Of a DNA stretch of 64,000 bases, positions 42,963 through 51,643 are shown piece after piece. The stretch comes from Streptomyces parvus (GTDB lineage Bacteria; Actinomycetota; Actinomycetes; Streptomycetales; Streptomycetaceae), in NCBI RefSeq assembly GCF_032121415.1, contig NZ_CP135079.1:4836001-4900000 (forward strand). The letters run 5' to 3'. The notes under the pieces are model-generated. The model was not told the DNA's origin. It made no database searches and saw only the letters and a list, made by a program, of their open reading frames with translations. The first letter of the stretch is position 1. Every line of letters begins with the position of its first letter. The translations under genes and the position numbers were made by a program.

Positions 42963-43808
42963 ATGAACCTGCTGCTCGCCGAGGTGGCCCAGGCCACCCA
43001 GCGGCTGGCCGACGCCGGTGTCCCCTCACCGCGTTTCGACGCCGAGGAACTCGCGGCCTTCGTCCACGGGGTGAAGCGGGGCGCGCTCCACACGGTCCCC
43101 GACAGCGACTTCGACGCCCGCTACTGGGAGGCCATCGCCCGCCGCGAGGCCCGCGAACCCCTCCAGCACATCACCGGCCGCGCCTTCTTCCGCTACCTGG
43201 AGCTCCAGGTAGGACCCGGCGTCTTCGTGCCCCGCCCGGAGACCGAGTCGGTCGTCGGCTGGGCCATAGACGCCGTCCGCGCGATGGACGTCGTCGAACC
43301 CGTCGTCGTCGACCTGTGCACCGGATCGGGCGCCATCGCGCTCGCCATGGCCCAGGAGGTCCCCCGCTCCCGCGTCCACGCCGTGGAGCTCTCCGAGGAC
43401 GCCCTCAGGTGGACGCGGAAGAACGCCGAGGGGTCCAGGGTCACCGTCCACAAGGGAGACGCCCTGAGCGCCCTTCCCGAGCTCGACGGCCAGGTCGACC
43501 TGGTGATCTCCAACCCGCCGTACATCCCGCTCACCGAATGGGAGTACGTCGCCCCCGAGGCCCGCGACCACGACCCGGAGATGGCCCTGTTCTCCGGCGA
43601 GGACGGCCTCGACACCATCCGAGGCATCGAACGCACCGCCCACCGCCTGCTGCGCCCCGGCGGCCTCGTCGTCATCGAGCACGCCGACACCCAGGGCGGC
43701 CAGGTCCCCTGGATCTTCACCGAGGAGCGGGGCTGGGCCGACGCGGCCGACCACCCCGACCTCAACAAGCGCCCCCGGTTCGCCACCGCCCGCAAGGCCA
43801 TGCCGTGA
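42963..43808 (+). CDS. prmC: Release factor glutamine N5-methyltransferase
   Basis: 281-residue SAM methyltransferase modifying the GGQ glutamine of RF1 and RF2. It has an N-terminal helical domain, the SAM loop D-L-C-T-G-S-G-A-I-A and catalytic N184-P-P-Y. It lies 40 bp downstream of prfA, the standard pairing. Confidence 0.96.
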   Translation: MNLLLAEVAQATQRLADAGVPSPRFDAEELAAFVHGVKRGALHTVPDSDFDARYWEAIARREAREPLQHITGRAFFRYLELQVGPGVFVPRPETESVVGWAIDAVRAMDVVEPVVVDLCTGSGAIALAMAQEVPRSRVHAVELSEDALRWTRKNAEGSRVTVHKGDALSALPELDGQVDLVISNPPYIPLTEWEYVAPEARDHDPEMALFSGEDGLDTIRGIERTAHRLLRPGGLVVIEHADTQGGQVPWIFTEERGWADAADHPDLNKRPRFATARKAMP

Positions 43809-43860
43809 CCGGCCCCCGGCACCACCACCCGTACCCGCACCTGTCCGAGGAGGCCGGCTG

Positions 43861-44508
43861 ATGGCTCGGCGATACGACTGCAACGACGCCACCGACCGGA
43901 CCACCGGGCTGCGCGAGGCCGCATCGGCCGTCCGCCGGGGCGAACTGGTCGTGCTGCCCACCGACACCGTCTACGGGATCGGTGCGGACGCCTTCACCGC
44001 GGAGGCCGTCGCGGACCTGCTGGACGCCAAGGGCCGTGGCCGCAACATGCCCACCCCCGTCCTCATCGGCTCCCCGAACACCCTGCACGGCCTGGTCACC
44101 GACTTCTCCGAGGAGGCCTGGGAGCTCGTCGACGCCTTCTGGCCCGGCGCCCTCACCCTCGTCGCCCGGCACCAGCCCTCCCTCCAGTGGGACCTCGGCG
44201 ACACCCGGGGCACCGTCGCGATCCGGATGCCGCTGCACCCGGTCGCCATCGAGCTGCTCACCGAGGTCGGCCCGATGGCGGTCTCCAGCGCCAACCTCAC
44301 CGGACACCCCTCGCCCGAGGACTGCGACGCCGCCCAGGGCATGCTCGGCGACTCCGTCTCCGTCTACCTCGACGGCGGCCCGACGCCCGGCATCGTGCCG
44401 TCCTCCATCGTCGACGTCACCGGCGCCACCCCGGTCCTGCTGCGCGCCGGCGCCCTCTCCGCGGAGGAGCTGCGCAAGGTGGTCCCCGACCTTGAGGTGG
44501 CCAATTGA
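43861..44508 (+). CDS. Sua5/YciO/YrdC-family threonylcarbamoyl-AMP synthase
   Basis: 215 residues. Makes threonylcarbamoyl-AMP for the t6A37 modification of ANN-decoding tRNAs. The YrdC fold is visible: L-P-T-D-T-V-Y-G-I near 32-40, the substrate K-x-R position (K-G-R-G), and S-S-A-N-L-T-G. GAGGAGG precedes the ATG at 43861. The stop overlaps the next start (TTGA), coupling it to the LMW-PTP homologue. Confidence 0.93.
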   Translation: MARRYDCNDATDRTTGLREAASAVRRGELVVLPTDTVYGIGADAFTAEAVADLLDAKGRGRNMPTPVLIGSPNTLHGLVTDFSEEAWELVDAFWPGALTLVARHQPSLQWDLGDTRGTVAIRMPLHPVAIELLTEVGPMAVSSANLTGHPSPEDCDAAQGMLGDSVSVYLDGGPTPGIVPSSIVDVTGATPVLLRAGALSAEELRKVVPDLEVAN

Positions 44509-45146
44509 CCGCCCCCGAGGGGCGTGGCATAGCGGGGCGGACCGACACCTTCCGCATCCTCCACGTCAGCACCGGCAACGTCTGCCGCTCGCCCATCACC
44601 GAGCGGCTGACCCGCCATGCCCTGGTGGACCGCCTCGGCGACCCGCTCAGCGGCGGCCTGATCGTGGAGAGCGCCGGCACCTGGGGCCATGAGGGCGCCC
44701 CCATGGAGGCCAACGCCGAGGTCGTCCTCGCCGACTTCGGCGCGGACGCCAGCGGTTTCGTCGGCCGCGAACTGCTCGACGAGCACGTCATCCGTGCCGA
44801 CCTGGTCCTCACCGCCACCCGCGACCACCGCGCCCAGGTCATCTCCATGGGCCACTCCGCGGGCCTGCGCACCTTCACGCTCAAGGAGTTCACCCGGCTG
44901 GTCCGGGCGATAGACCCGGCCACCCTGCCCGACCCGCGCGACGAGGGCGTCGTCGAGCGCGCCCGCGCCCTGGTGCGCGCCGCCGCAGCGCTGCGCGGCT
45001 GGCTGCTGGCCCCGACCGCCGAGGCGGACGAGGTCTACGACCCCTACGGCGCGCCCATCACCTTCTTCCGCTCCATCGGCGACGAGATCAACCAGGCCCT
45101 CGACCCGGTCGTCACCGCGCTCACCGGCGTACCCGCCCCGCACTGA
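44505..45146 (+). CDS. Low-molecular-weight protein-tyrosine-phosphatase homologue lacking the nucleophilic Cys
   Basis: 213 residues. The phosphate loop reads H-V-S22-T-G-N-V-C27-R28-S-P. In active LMW-PTPs the loop is C-x5-R, and the first position, the nucleophile, is Ser22 here, while Arg28 and the general-acid D-P-Y motif (Y-D-P-Y-G-A near 178-183) remain. It is thus predicted to bind phosphotyrosine or phospho-arginine type groups but not to form the usual cysteinyl intermediate. TTG start at 44505 with GAGGTGG, overlapping the Sua5 stop by four bases. The length exceeds a typical LMW-PTP (about 150), with extra segments around 130-170. Confidence 0.82.
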   Translation: MTAPEGRGIAGRTDTFRILHVSTGNVCRSPITERLTRHALVDRLGDPLSGGLIVESAGTWGHEGAPMEANAEVVLADFGADASGFVGRELLDEHVIRADLVLTATRDHRAQVISMGHSAGLRTFTLKEFTRLVRAIDPATLPDPRDEGVVERARALVRAAAALRGWLLAPTAEADEVYDPYGAPITFFRSIGDEINQALDPVVTALTGVPAPH

Positions 45147-45295
45147 CCGGCTCTCCCGCGCCGTGCGGTACGCCGGTGCGCCGACCGGCGTACGGCACCC
45201 TCCGACAGCGGGCACGCCGCCCCGCCCCGGCGTACGTTGGAGCTGACACCGGCACCCCTCGCCGGCGCACCCACCTCCAGGCCCGGAGCCGTCCC

Positions 45296-46585
45296 ATGCC
45301 GGTCACCTCTCCCGCCGCACCCGCGGCCGCGCCGCCCGCGCCCCACCGCCCCGACGCCCTGCCCCAGGACTTCGGCACGCTGCTGAGCCAGGACCCGGAG
45401 ATCGCCGGGATCCTGCTCGCGGAGCGGGACCGGCAGGCGGGCGCCCTCCAGCTGATCGCCGCCGAGAACTTCACCTCGCCCGCGGTCCTGGCCGCCCTCG
45501 GCTCCCCGCTCGCCAACAAGTACGCCGAGGGGTACCCGGGCGCCCGCCACCACGGCGGCTGCGAGCAGGCGGACGCCGCCGAACGCATCGCCGTACGCCG
45601 GGCCACCGCTCTTTTCGGCGCCGAACACGCCAACGTCCAGCCGCACTCCGGCTCCTCCGCCGTCCTCGCCGCCTACGCGGCGCTGCTGCGCCCCGGTGAC
45701 ACGGTCCTCGCGATGGGACTCCCGTCCGGGGGGCATCTCACCCACGGGGCGCCGGGCAACTTCTCCGGCCGCTGGTTCGACTTCGTCGGCTACGGGGTCG
45801 ACCCGGGCACCGGGCTCATCGACCACACCCGGCTCCGCGCCCTGGCCCGCGCCCGCCGCCCGAAGGCCATCGTCTGCGGCTCCATCTCCTATCCCCGCCA
45901 CCCCGACTACGCGCTGTTCCGGGAGATCGCCGACGAGGTCGGGGCGTATCTGATCGTGGACGCCGCCCACCCGATGGGGCTGATCGCCGGGGGAGCGGCG
46001 CCGAACCCGGTCCCGTACGCCGATGTGGTCTGCGCCACCACGCACAAGGTGCTGCGCGGACCGCGCGGCGGCATGATCCTGTGCGGCGCCGAGCTGGCGG
46101 AGCGGATCGACCGGGCGGTGTTCCCGTTCACCCAGGGCGGGGCGCAGATGCACACGGTGGCGGCGAAGGCGGTCGCGTTCGGAGAGGCGGCCACCCCCGC
46201 GTACACGCTCTACGCCCACCAGGTCGTCGCCCACGCCCGGGTCCTCGCCGCCGGTCTGGAGGCGGAGGGCTTCGAGGTGACGACGGGCGGCACGGACACC
46301 CACATCGTCGTCGCGGACCCGGCCCCGCTCGGTGTCGACGGCCGAACCGCCCGTGAGCGCCTGGCGGCGGCCGGTATGGTCCTCGACACGTGCGCCCTGC
46401 CGCACGGGGAGGCCCGGGGCATCCGGCTCGGCACCGCCGCCGTCACCACGCAGGGCATGGACGACGGGGACATGGCCCGCATCGCGGCCCTGTTCGGAGC
46501 GGCCGTGCGGGAGCCGGGCGATGTGAGCCCGATCGCGGCGGAGGCCCGGGCGCTGGCGGAGCGGAATCCTCCCTACCCGGGGTAG
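45296..46585 (+). CDS. glyA: Divergent serine hydroxymethyltransferase paralogue
   Basis: 429 residues of the SHMT fold. PLP Lys251 (T-T-H-K-V-L-R-G-P-R-G-G), K-Y-A-E-G-Y-P-G and Q-P-H-S-G-S are present. The usual Y-Y pair after G-K-R is His85-His86 (A-R-H-H-G-G-C-E), and the H-V-A-G-L motif is H-P-M-G-L. The first Tyr-pair residues contribute to folate/PLP chemistry in characterised enzymes, so activity on serine or folate may differ. No riboswitch precedes it, unlike the copy at 22.4 kb. The Pro/Ala-rich N-terminus (about 1-24) is extra. ATG 45296. Confidence 0.88.
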   Translation: MPVTSPAAPAAAPPAPHRPDALPQDFGTLLSQDPEIAGILLAERDRQAGALQLIAAENFTSPAVLAALGSPLANKYAEGYPGARHHGGCEQADAAERIAVRRATALFGAEHANVQPHSGSSAVLAAYAALLRPGDTVLAMGLPSGGHLTHGAPGNFSGRWFDFVGYGVDPGTGLIDHTRLRALARARRPKAIVCGSISYPRHPDYALFREIADEVGAYLIVDAAHPMGLIAGGAAPNPVPYADVVCATTHKVLRGPRGGMILCGAELAERIDRAVFPFTQGGAQMHTVAAKAVAFGEAATPAYTLYAHQVVAHARVLAAGLEAEGFEVTTGGTDTHIVVADPAPLGVDGRTARERLAAAGMVLDTCALPHGEARGIRLGTAAVTTQGMDDGDMARIAALFGAAVREPGDVSPIAAEARALAERNPPYPG

Positions 46586-46681
46586 GCGAGGCGCATGGAA
46601 CCATCACCCGTACCGTTGAGTCCTTGTATCAGAGACTAGGGTGTGGGGCTGAGATGGCCGGCGAAACCTGTGGGGCAGCCC

Positions 46682-48064
46682 GTGCGTGATTACCTGCTGA
46701 CGCTCTGTGTCACGGCAGCGGTGACCTATCTGCTGACCGGACCGGTGCGTAAGTTCGCCATCGCGATCGGGGCGATGCCCGCGATCCGTGCGCGCGACGT
46801 CCACCGGGAGCCGACACCCCGGCTCGGTGGCATCGCCATGTTCGGCGGGCTGTGTGCGGGGCTGATCGTCGCCGACCACCTGTTCAATCTGCAGGGTGTC
46901 TTCGAACTCTCCAACGAGCCACGGGCGTTGCTCTCCGGAGCCGCCCTGATCTGGCTGATCGGCGTACTCGACGACAAGTTCGAGATCGACGCCCTGATCA
47001 AGCTCGGAGGTCAGATGATCGCCGCCGCCGTCATGGTCATCCAGGGGCTCACGATCCTGTGGCTGCCGATCCCGGGCGTGGGCACGGTCGCCCTCACCCA
47101 GTGGCAGGGCACGCTGCTCACGGTGGCGCTGGTCGTCATCACGATCAACGCGGTCAACTTCGTCGACGGCCTGGACGGGCTCGCGGCGGGCATGGTGTGC
47201 ATCGCCTCGGCGGCGTTCTTCCTGTACGCCTACCGGCTCTGGATGGGTTACGGGATCGAGGCGGCGGCCCCCGCGACGCTCTTCGCGGCGATCCTGATGG
47301 GCATGTGCCTCGGTTTCCTGCCGCACAACATGCATCCGGCGCGGATCTTCATGGGCGACTCGGGCTCGATGCTGATCGGCCTGGTGCTGGCGGCGGGCGC
47401 GATCTCGATCACGGGCCAGGTCGACCCGGACAACATGCAGATCTTCTTCGAGGGCAGTGAGCGCGGGGCCACCCACGCGATGTTCCCGGTCTTCATCCCG
47501 CTGCTCCTCCCGCTGACGATCATCGCGATCCCGGCCGCCGACCTGATCCTGGCCATCGTCCGGCGTACCTGGAACGGGCAGTCGCCGTTCGCCGCCGACC
47601 GGGGCCACCTCCACCACCGGCTGCTGGAGATCGGGCACTCGCACAGCAGGGCCGTGCTGATCATGTACTTCTGGTCCGCCCTGATCGCCTTCGGCACGGT
47701 CAGCTACTCGGTGCACTCGGCCTCCATGTGGATCGTGTTCGTGATCGTGGGGGCGAGCGCGGTCGGTCTGATCCTGTTGCTGATGCCGCGGTTCACCCCG
47801 CGTACCCCGCACTGGGCCAACCGCTTCGTGCCGCCGCGTTACCGCCACGGTGCCACCGACCAGGCCGCCTCCTCGCCCTCCTGCGGCGAGGAGCCGACAC
47901 CCGTCGCCTCCGGGGCCCAACAGGGCGCGGGGGGCGCTCAGATGGGCGAGGAAGCCGCCGACCGGGCCCCTGTGGCGGTCGGGGTGGCCGGCGTCAACGG
48001 CGCTACCGCGATCGGCGCTCGTTCGCGGTTCCCCGATCGCCGTTCCCTCGACTCCTCTCGTTGA
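46682..48064 (+). CDS. Polyprenyl-phosphate N-acetylhexosamine-1-phosphate transferase (WecA/TagO/MraY family)
   Basis: 460-residue polytopic enzyme (about 10-11 helices) starting wall glycopolymer synthesis by moving GlcNAc-1-P to undecaprenyl phosphate. The motifs V-L-D-D-K, N-F-V-D-G-L-D-G-L-A and G-D-S-G-S-M-L-I-G are intact, as is the H-L-H-H-R-L segment of the family. A disordered tail of about 80 residues follows the last helix. GTG 46682 is favoured because the protein then begins with the first helix; an upstream GTG at 46643 is in frame. Its location just before the atp operon is the standard streptomycete context. Confidence 0.92.
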   Translation: MRDYLLTLCVTAAVTYLLTGPVRKFAIAIGAMPAIRARDVHREPTPRLGGIAMFGGLCAGLIVADHLFNLQGVFELSNEPRALLSGAALIWLIGVLDDKFEIDALIKLGGQMIAAAVMVIQGLTILWLPIPGVGTVALTQWQGTLLTVALVVITINAVNFVDGLDGLAAGMVCIASAAFFLYAYRLWMGYGIEAAAPATLFAAILMGMCLGFLPHNMHPARIFMGDSGSMLIGLVLAAGAISITGQVDPDNMQIFFEGSERGATHAMFPVFIPLLLPLTIIAIPAADLILAIVRRTWNGQSPFAADRGHLHHRLLEIGHSHSRAVLIMYFWSALIAFGTVSYSVHSASMWIVFVIVGASAVGLILLLMPRFTPRTPHWANRFVPPRYRHGATDQAASSPSCGEEPTPVASGAQQGAGGAQMGEEAADRAPVAVGVAGVNGATAIGARSRFPDRRSLDSSR

Positions 48065-48141
48065 CGCATACGGAAGTCGCGGTGCATTAGCAGACATTGC
48101 GACGGCTCGTCGTGCACACACGCGCGGGTTAACTCTCATGT

Positions 48142-48202
48142 GTGACAGTTGGCACACTTTCCAGGTAAAGACCTCATCAAATAGTTTGTGATACCGTTCA
48201 CG
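48142..48202 (+). promoter_or_regulatory. Two CRP-like sites before the atp operon
   Basis: GTG-ACAGTT-GGCAC at 48142-48155 fits the GTG(N6)GNCAC motif proposed for streptomycete Crp. TGTGA-TACCGT-TCACG at 48187-48202 fits the general TGTGA-N6-TCACA CRP consensus in 9 of 10 positions. They are 46 bp apart and end about 130 bp before atpI. Binding is inferred only from sequence. Confidence 0.45.
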
Positions 48203-48332
48203 AGACCCGGTGACGGAGCCGAAGGACCCTAGTGAGACGGTCCCTTGGCCTGGTAATCCGCCTCGCGGACCGGGCCTACGCTCGTCCATGACGACGCCCC
48301 ATTCCTCCTCTCAGACCAGTGGAGCTGCCGCC

Positions 48333-48773
48333 ATGCAGTCCGACATGCGCGAAGTACTGCGCATCGCCACCCCCACCGCCGCGGTGGGAGCCATCGCCAC
48401 GCTCGTCGGCGGGCTCGTCGTCGGCGGCAAGGGGGCGATCGGCGCCGTCGTGGGCTGCGTGGTGGTCATCCTCTTCATGGCTCTCGGACAGCTGGCGCTG
48501 CAGTGGGTCGCCAAGTCGATGCCGCACCTCTTCCAGGGCATGGGACTGCTGGTCTACTCGGTCCAGCTCGTGCTCCTGCTCGGCCTCATCATGGCCATCA
48601 GGAACACCTCCCTCTTCGACCTCCAGGTCTTCGCCCTCACGCTCGTCGTCTCGGTGATCACATGGATCGTCACGCAGACCGTGCTGCACGCCAGGAGCAA
48701 GACCCTGTACGTCGATCCCGACGGGGAGAGCCGGAACACCCCGGGCGGAACCGAGGGGAAGCATGACCAGTAG
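48333..48773 (+). CDS. atpI: ATP synthase protein I
   Basis: 146-residue small membrane protein (four helices) that aids c-ring assembly and cation uptake. It leads the F-type ATP synthase operon. ATG 48333 is chosen because GTGGAG lies 8 bp before it; an in-frame ATG at 48288 has no ribosome site. Helices at about 10-30, 33-50, 65-85 and 93-115. Confidence 0.88.
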   Translation: MQSDMREVLRIATPTAAVGAIATLVGGLVVGGKGAIGAVVGCVVVILFMALGQLALQWVAKSMPHLFQGMGLLVYSVQLVLLLGLIMAIRNTSLFDLQVFALTLVVSVITWIVTQTVLHARSKTLYVDPDGESRNTPGGTEGKHDQ

Positions 48774-48991
48774 GGCCGGGATAAAGCCCTGTTCGACATG
48801 CTGCTATCGTCCGGTCTCGGTTGCGGTACTGCGGGCGCGGACAACACGGCTGTCGCCTGATACATCGCGAGGCTTCGGGCCCGGCCGCCGCCTCCTCACC
48901 GTAAGAACCAGTCCGGTGCCGACCTGCGGCTACCAGCCGCTCCGATACAACGAGGTAGCCGTATCCATGCGCCATGCAGAAGGAGCTCCTG

Positions 48992-49807
48992 GTGACTGCT
49001 GACGCCCAGACGCTCGCCTTCGAGGTTGACTGCCACCTGTTCCAGGGCTCGTGCGGATTCCCAGCCCCGAGCGCGTGGTCGTTCATCTTCGACCCGATCT
49101 TCGCCATCGGGCCGGTCGAGTTCAACAAGCCGATGCTGCTCGCGATCATCGGGACCTTTGCGATCCTGGCTCTGTTCTGGGCCGGCTTCTCCAAGCCCAA
49201 GGTCATCCCGGGCAAGCTCCAGATGATCGCCGAGACGCTCTACGACTTCGTGCACCGGGGCATCGCCAAGGAGATCATCGGCAAGAAGGGCGAGCCCTTC
49301 GTCCCGCTGCTGGTGTCCCTGTTCTTCTTCGTCTGGATGCTGAACCTCTGGGCGATCATCCCGATCGCACAGTTCCCGGTGAGCTCGCTCATCGCGTACC
49401 CGGTCGGACTGGCTCTGCTCGTCTGGGCCGTCTACATGACGGTGACCTTCCGGAGCAACGGCTTCGTCGGCGGTATCCGCAACCTGTGCGTACCCAGCGG
49501 CCTGCCCAAGCCGATCTACGTGATCCTGACGCCGATCGAGTTCGTCTCGAACATCTTCGTGCGCCCCTTCACGCTGGCGGTCCGACTCTTCGCGAACATG
49601 TTCGCCGGCCACATCCTGATCCTGGTCTTCACGATCGCGACCTGGTACATGCTCGGCACCGTGCTCGGCACCGTCTACGCCACCGCGTCGTTCGCCGTGA
49701 CCCTGGCCCTGACCGTCTTCGAGATGTTCATCCAGGCGCTTCAGGCCTACGTGTTCACCGTGCTGACCGCCACGTACTTGTCCCAGGCGCTCGAAGAAGC
49801 GCACTGA
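48992..49807 (+). CDS. atpB: ATP synthase F0 subunit a
   Basis: 271-residue proton-channel subunit. The essential Arg is in F-T-L-A-V-R-L-F-A-N-M-F-A-G-H, facing the c-ring Glu. The true start is GTG 48992. The ATG 18 bp earlier lies before the AAGGAG ribosome site, so that site would be inside the longer version. Six helices are visible. Confidence 0.95.
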   Translation: MTADAQTLAFEVDCHLFQGSCGFPAPSAWSFIFDPIFAIGPVEFNKPMLLAIIGTFAILALFWAGFSKPKVIPGKLQMIAETLYDFVHRGIAKEIIGKKGEPFVPLLVSLFFFVWMLNLWAIIPIAQFPVSSLIAYPVGLALLVWAVYMTVTFRSNGFVGGIRNLCVPSGLPKPIYVILTPIEFVSNIFVRPFTLAVRLFANMFAGHILILVFTIATWYMLGTVLGTVYATASFAVTLALTVFEMFIQALQAYVFTVLTATYLSQALEEAH

Positions 49808-49894
49808 GGACACCCGGGCCACCACCCGGACACCCCCTAGACGTCCGGTGGACGCAATCTCCACCGGCCAATCAAGAGAAGGAATCACAGATCA

Positions 49895-50125
49895 ATGTCT
49901 GAGACTCTCGCAGCCGTTGTGGGCAACGTCGGCACCATCGGTTACGGCCTCGCGGCGATCGGCCCCGGCGTCGGTATCGGCATCATCTTCGGTAACGGTG
50001 TGCAGGCCATCGCCCGCCAGCCCGAGGCGGCCGGCCTGATCCGCCAGAACATGCTGCTCGGCTTCGCGGTCATCGAGGCCCTGGCCCTGATCGGCTTCGT
50101 CGCCCCCTTCATCTACCCGAAGTAG
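49895..50125 (+). CDS. atpE: ATP synthase F0 subunit c
   Basis: 76-residue hairpin forming the rotor ring. The polar loop is A-R41-Q42-P43 and the proton carrier is Glu61 in G-F-A-V-I-E-A. The N-terminal helix has the G-x-G-x-G packing pattern (G-P-G-V-G-I-G-I). It lacks any signal peptide. Confidence 0.97.
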   Translation: MSETLAAVVGNVGTIGYGLAAIGPGVGIGIIFGNGVQAIARQPEAAGLIRQNMLLGFAVIEALALIGFVAPFIYPK

Positions 50126-50166
50126 TCCTGGCGACCTGACGATACGTTTTCGACGAAAGGTCCACC

Positions 50167-50703
50167 ATGTTGCACTTGGCAGCCGAGGAGCCGCAGTCAC
50201 CGCTGCTGCCGGTCTGGCCCGAGATCGTCATCGGTCTGATCTGCTTCAGCATTGTCTTCTTCGTCTTCTACAAGAAGCTCCTCCCGGCCATCAACAAGGC
50301 CCTGGACGAGCGTCGCGAGGCGATCGAAGGTGGCATCGAGAAGGCCGAAGCGGCTCAGACCGAGGCGCAGAGCGTTCTTGAGCAGTACAAGGCCCAGCTC
50401 GCCGAGGCCCGCCACGAGGCCGCGCGTCTGCGCCAGGAGGCGCAGGAGCAGGGCGCCGTCATCATCCAGGAGATGAAGGCGGAGGGTCAGCGCCAGCGCG
50501 AGGAGATCATCGCCGCCGGCCACACCCAGATCGAGGCAGACCGCAAGGCCGCCGCCTCGGCGCTGCGTCAGGACGTGGGCAAGCTCGCCACCGACCTGGC
50601 CGGCAAGCTCGTCGGCGAGTCCCTCCAGGACCACGCCCGGCAGAGCGGCACCGTCGACCGGTTCCTCGACGAGCTCGAGGCGAAGGCCGAGGCGGCCCGA
50701 TGA
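50167..50703 (+). CDS. atpF: ATP synthase F0 subunit b
   Basis: 178-residue peripheral stalk. One N-terminal helix (about 18-36) leads to a long charged coiled coil (about 45-165). The ATG start is preceded by AAAGG. The stop overlaps the atpH start (ATGA). Confidence 0.96.
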   Translation: MLHLAAEEPQSPLLPVWPEIVIGLICFSIVFFVFYKKLLPAINKALDERREAIEGGIEKAEAAQTEAQSVLEQYKAQLAEARHEAARLRQEAQEQGAVIIQEMKAEGQRQREEIIAAGHTQIEADRKAAASALRQDVGKLATDLAGKLVGESLQDHARQSGTVDRFLDELEAKAEAAR

Positions 50704-51515
50704 ACGGCGCGAGCCGCGAAGCACTGGCTGCCGCACGCGAGCGTCTCGACGCGCTGACCGACAACACGTCGGTCGACGCGGCGAAGCTCGCCGGCGAGCT
50801 GGCCTCGGTCACCTCGCTGCTCGACCGCGAAGTATCCCTGCGCCGGGTTCTCACCGACCCGGCCCAGAGCGGCGAGAGCAAGGCCGAGCTGGCCACGCGG
50901 CTGCTCAGCGGACAGGTCGGCGGCGAGACCGTCGACCTGGTCTCCGGACTCGTCCGGTCCCGCTGGTCGTACTCCCGTGACCTGGTGGACTCGGTCGAGG
51001 AGCTGGCGAACACCGCCGACCTCACCGCGGCCCAGCGCGGCGGCAGCCTCGACGACGTCGAGGACGAGCTGTTCCGGTTCGGCCGGATCGTCGGCTCCGC
51101 CACGGAGCTGCGTTCCGCGCTGACCAGCCGCACGGCCACGGCCACGGCCAAGGGCGAGCTGCTGCGCAGCCTGCTCGGCGGCAAGGCGCAGCCGGTCACC
51201 GAGCGGATCATCGTCCGCCTCGTGACCCACCCGCGTGGACGTAGCCTGGAGGCAGGGCTGGACTCGCTGTCCAAGCTCGCCGCGGAGCGCCGGAACCGCA
51301 TGGTCGCCGTCGTCACCTCGGCGGTGCCGCTCAGCGACCGGCAGAAGCAGCGCCTCGGCGCCGCTCTGGCGAAGCTGTACGGCCGCGAGATGCACCTGAA
51401 CCTGGACGTGGACCCCTCGGTCCTCGGCGGGGTCTCGGTGCGCGTCGGTGACGAGATCATCAACGGCACCGTCGCGGAGCGCCTCGACGAGGCGACCCGT
51501 CGCATGGCCGGCTGA
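50700..51515 (+). CDS. atpH: ATP synthase F1 subunit delta
   Basis: 271-residue stalk subunit, longer than the ~180 residues of most bacteria because of an N-terminal extension common in actinobacteria. The C-terminal G-G-V-S-V-R-V-G-D-E-I-I-N-G-T motif is intact. Coupled to atpF by a 4-bp overlap. Confidence 0.95.
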   Translation: MNGASREALAAARERLDALTDNTSVDAAKLAGELASVTSLLDREVSLRRVLTDPAQSGESKAELATRLLSGQVGGETVDLVSGLVRSRWSYSRDLVDSVEELANTADLTAAQRGGSLDDVEDELFRFGRIVGSATELRSALTSRTATATAKGELLRSLLGGKAQPVTERIIVRLVTHPRGRSLEAGLDSLSKLAAERRNRMVAVVTSAVPLSDRQKQRLGAALAKLYGREMHLNLDVDPSVLGGVSVRVGDEIINGTVAERLDEATRRMAG

Positions 51516-51541
51516 GACAGAGCAAGAACAAGCAAGACCAG

Positions 51542-51596
51542 CGGCCCGGTTGGGCCGTGCAGAAATTGCAGAAGATTCCTGGGGGTCGGCCCCCAG
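51542..51596 (+). repeat. Two small hairpins between atpH and atpA
   Basis: CGGCCC-GGTT-GGGCCG (51542-51557) and CTGGGGG-TCGG-CCCCCAG (51579-51596, followed by ACCCCC). The second resembles the short GC palindromes (REP-like) scattered in streptomycete genomes. They may adjust message stability or the high atpA ratio. Confidence 0.55.
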
Positions 51597-51643
51597 ACCC
51601 CCTTAAGAAACTTCGGGCCCAACAAGGAGAGCAGGGAACCCAG

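Noticed and set aside
48974..48991. ATG at 48974 as the atpB start
   Set aside because: The AAGGAG ribosome site lies just after it and is ideally spaced for the GTG at 48992.
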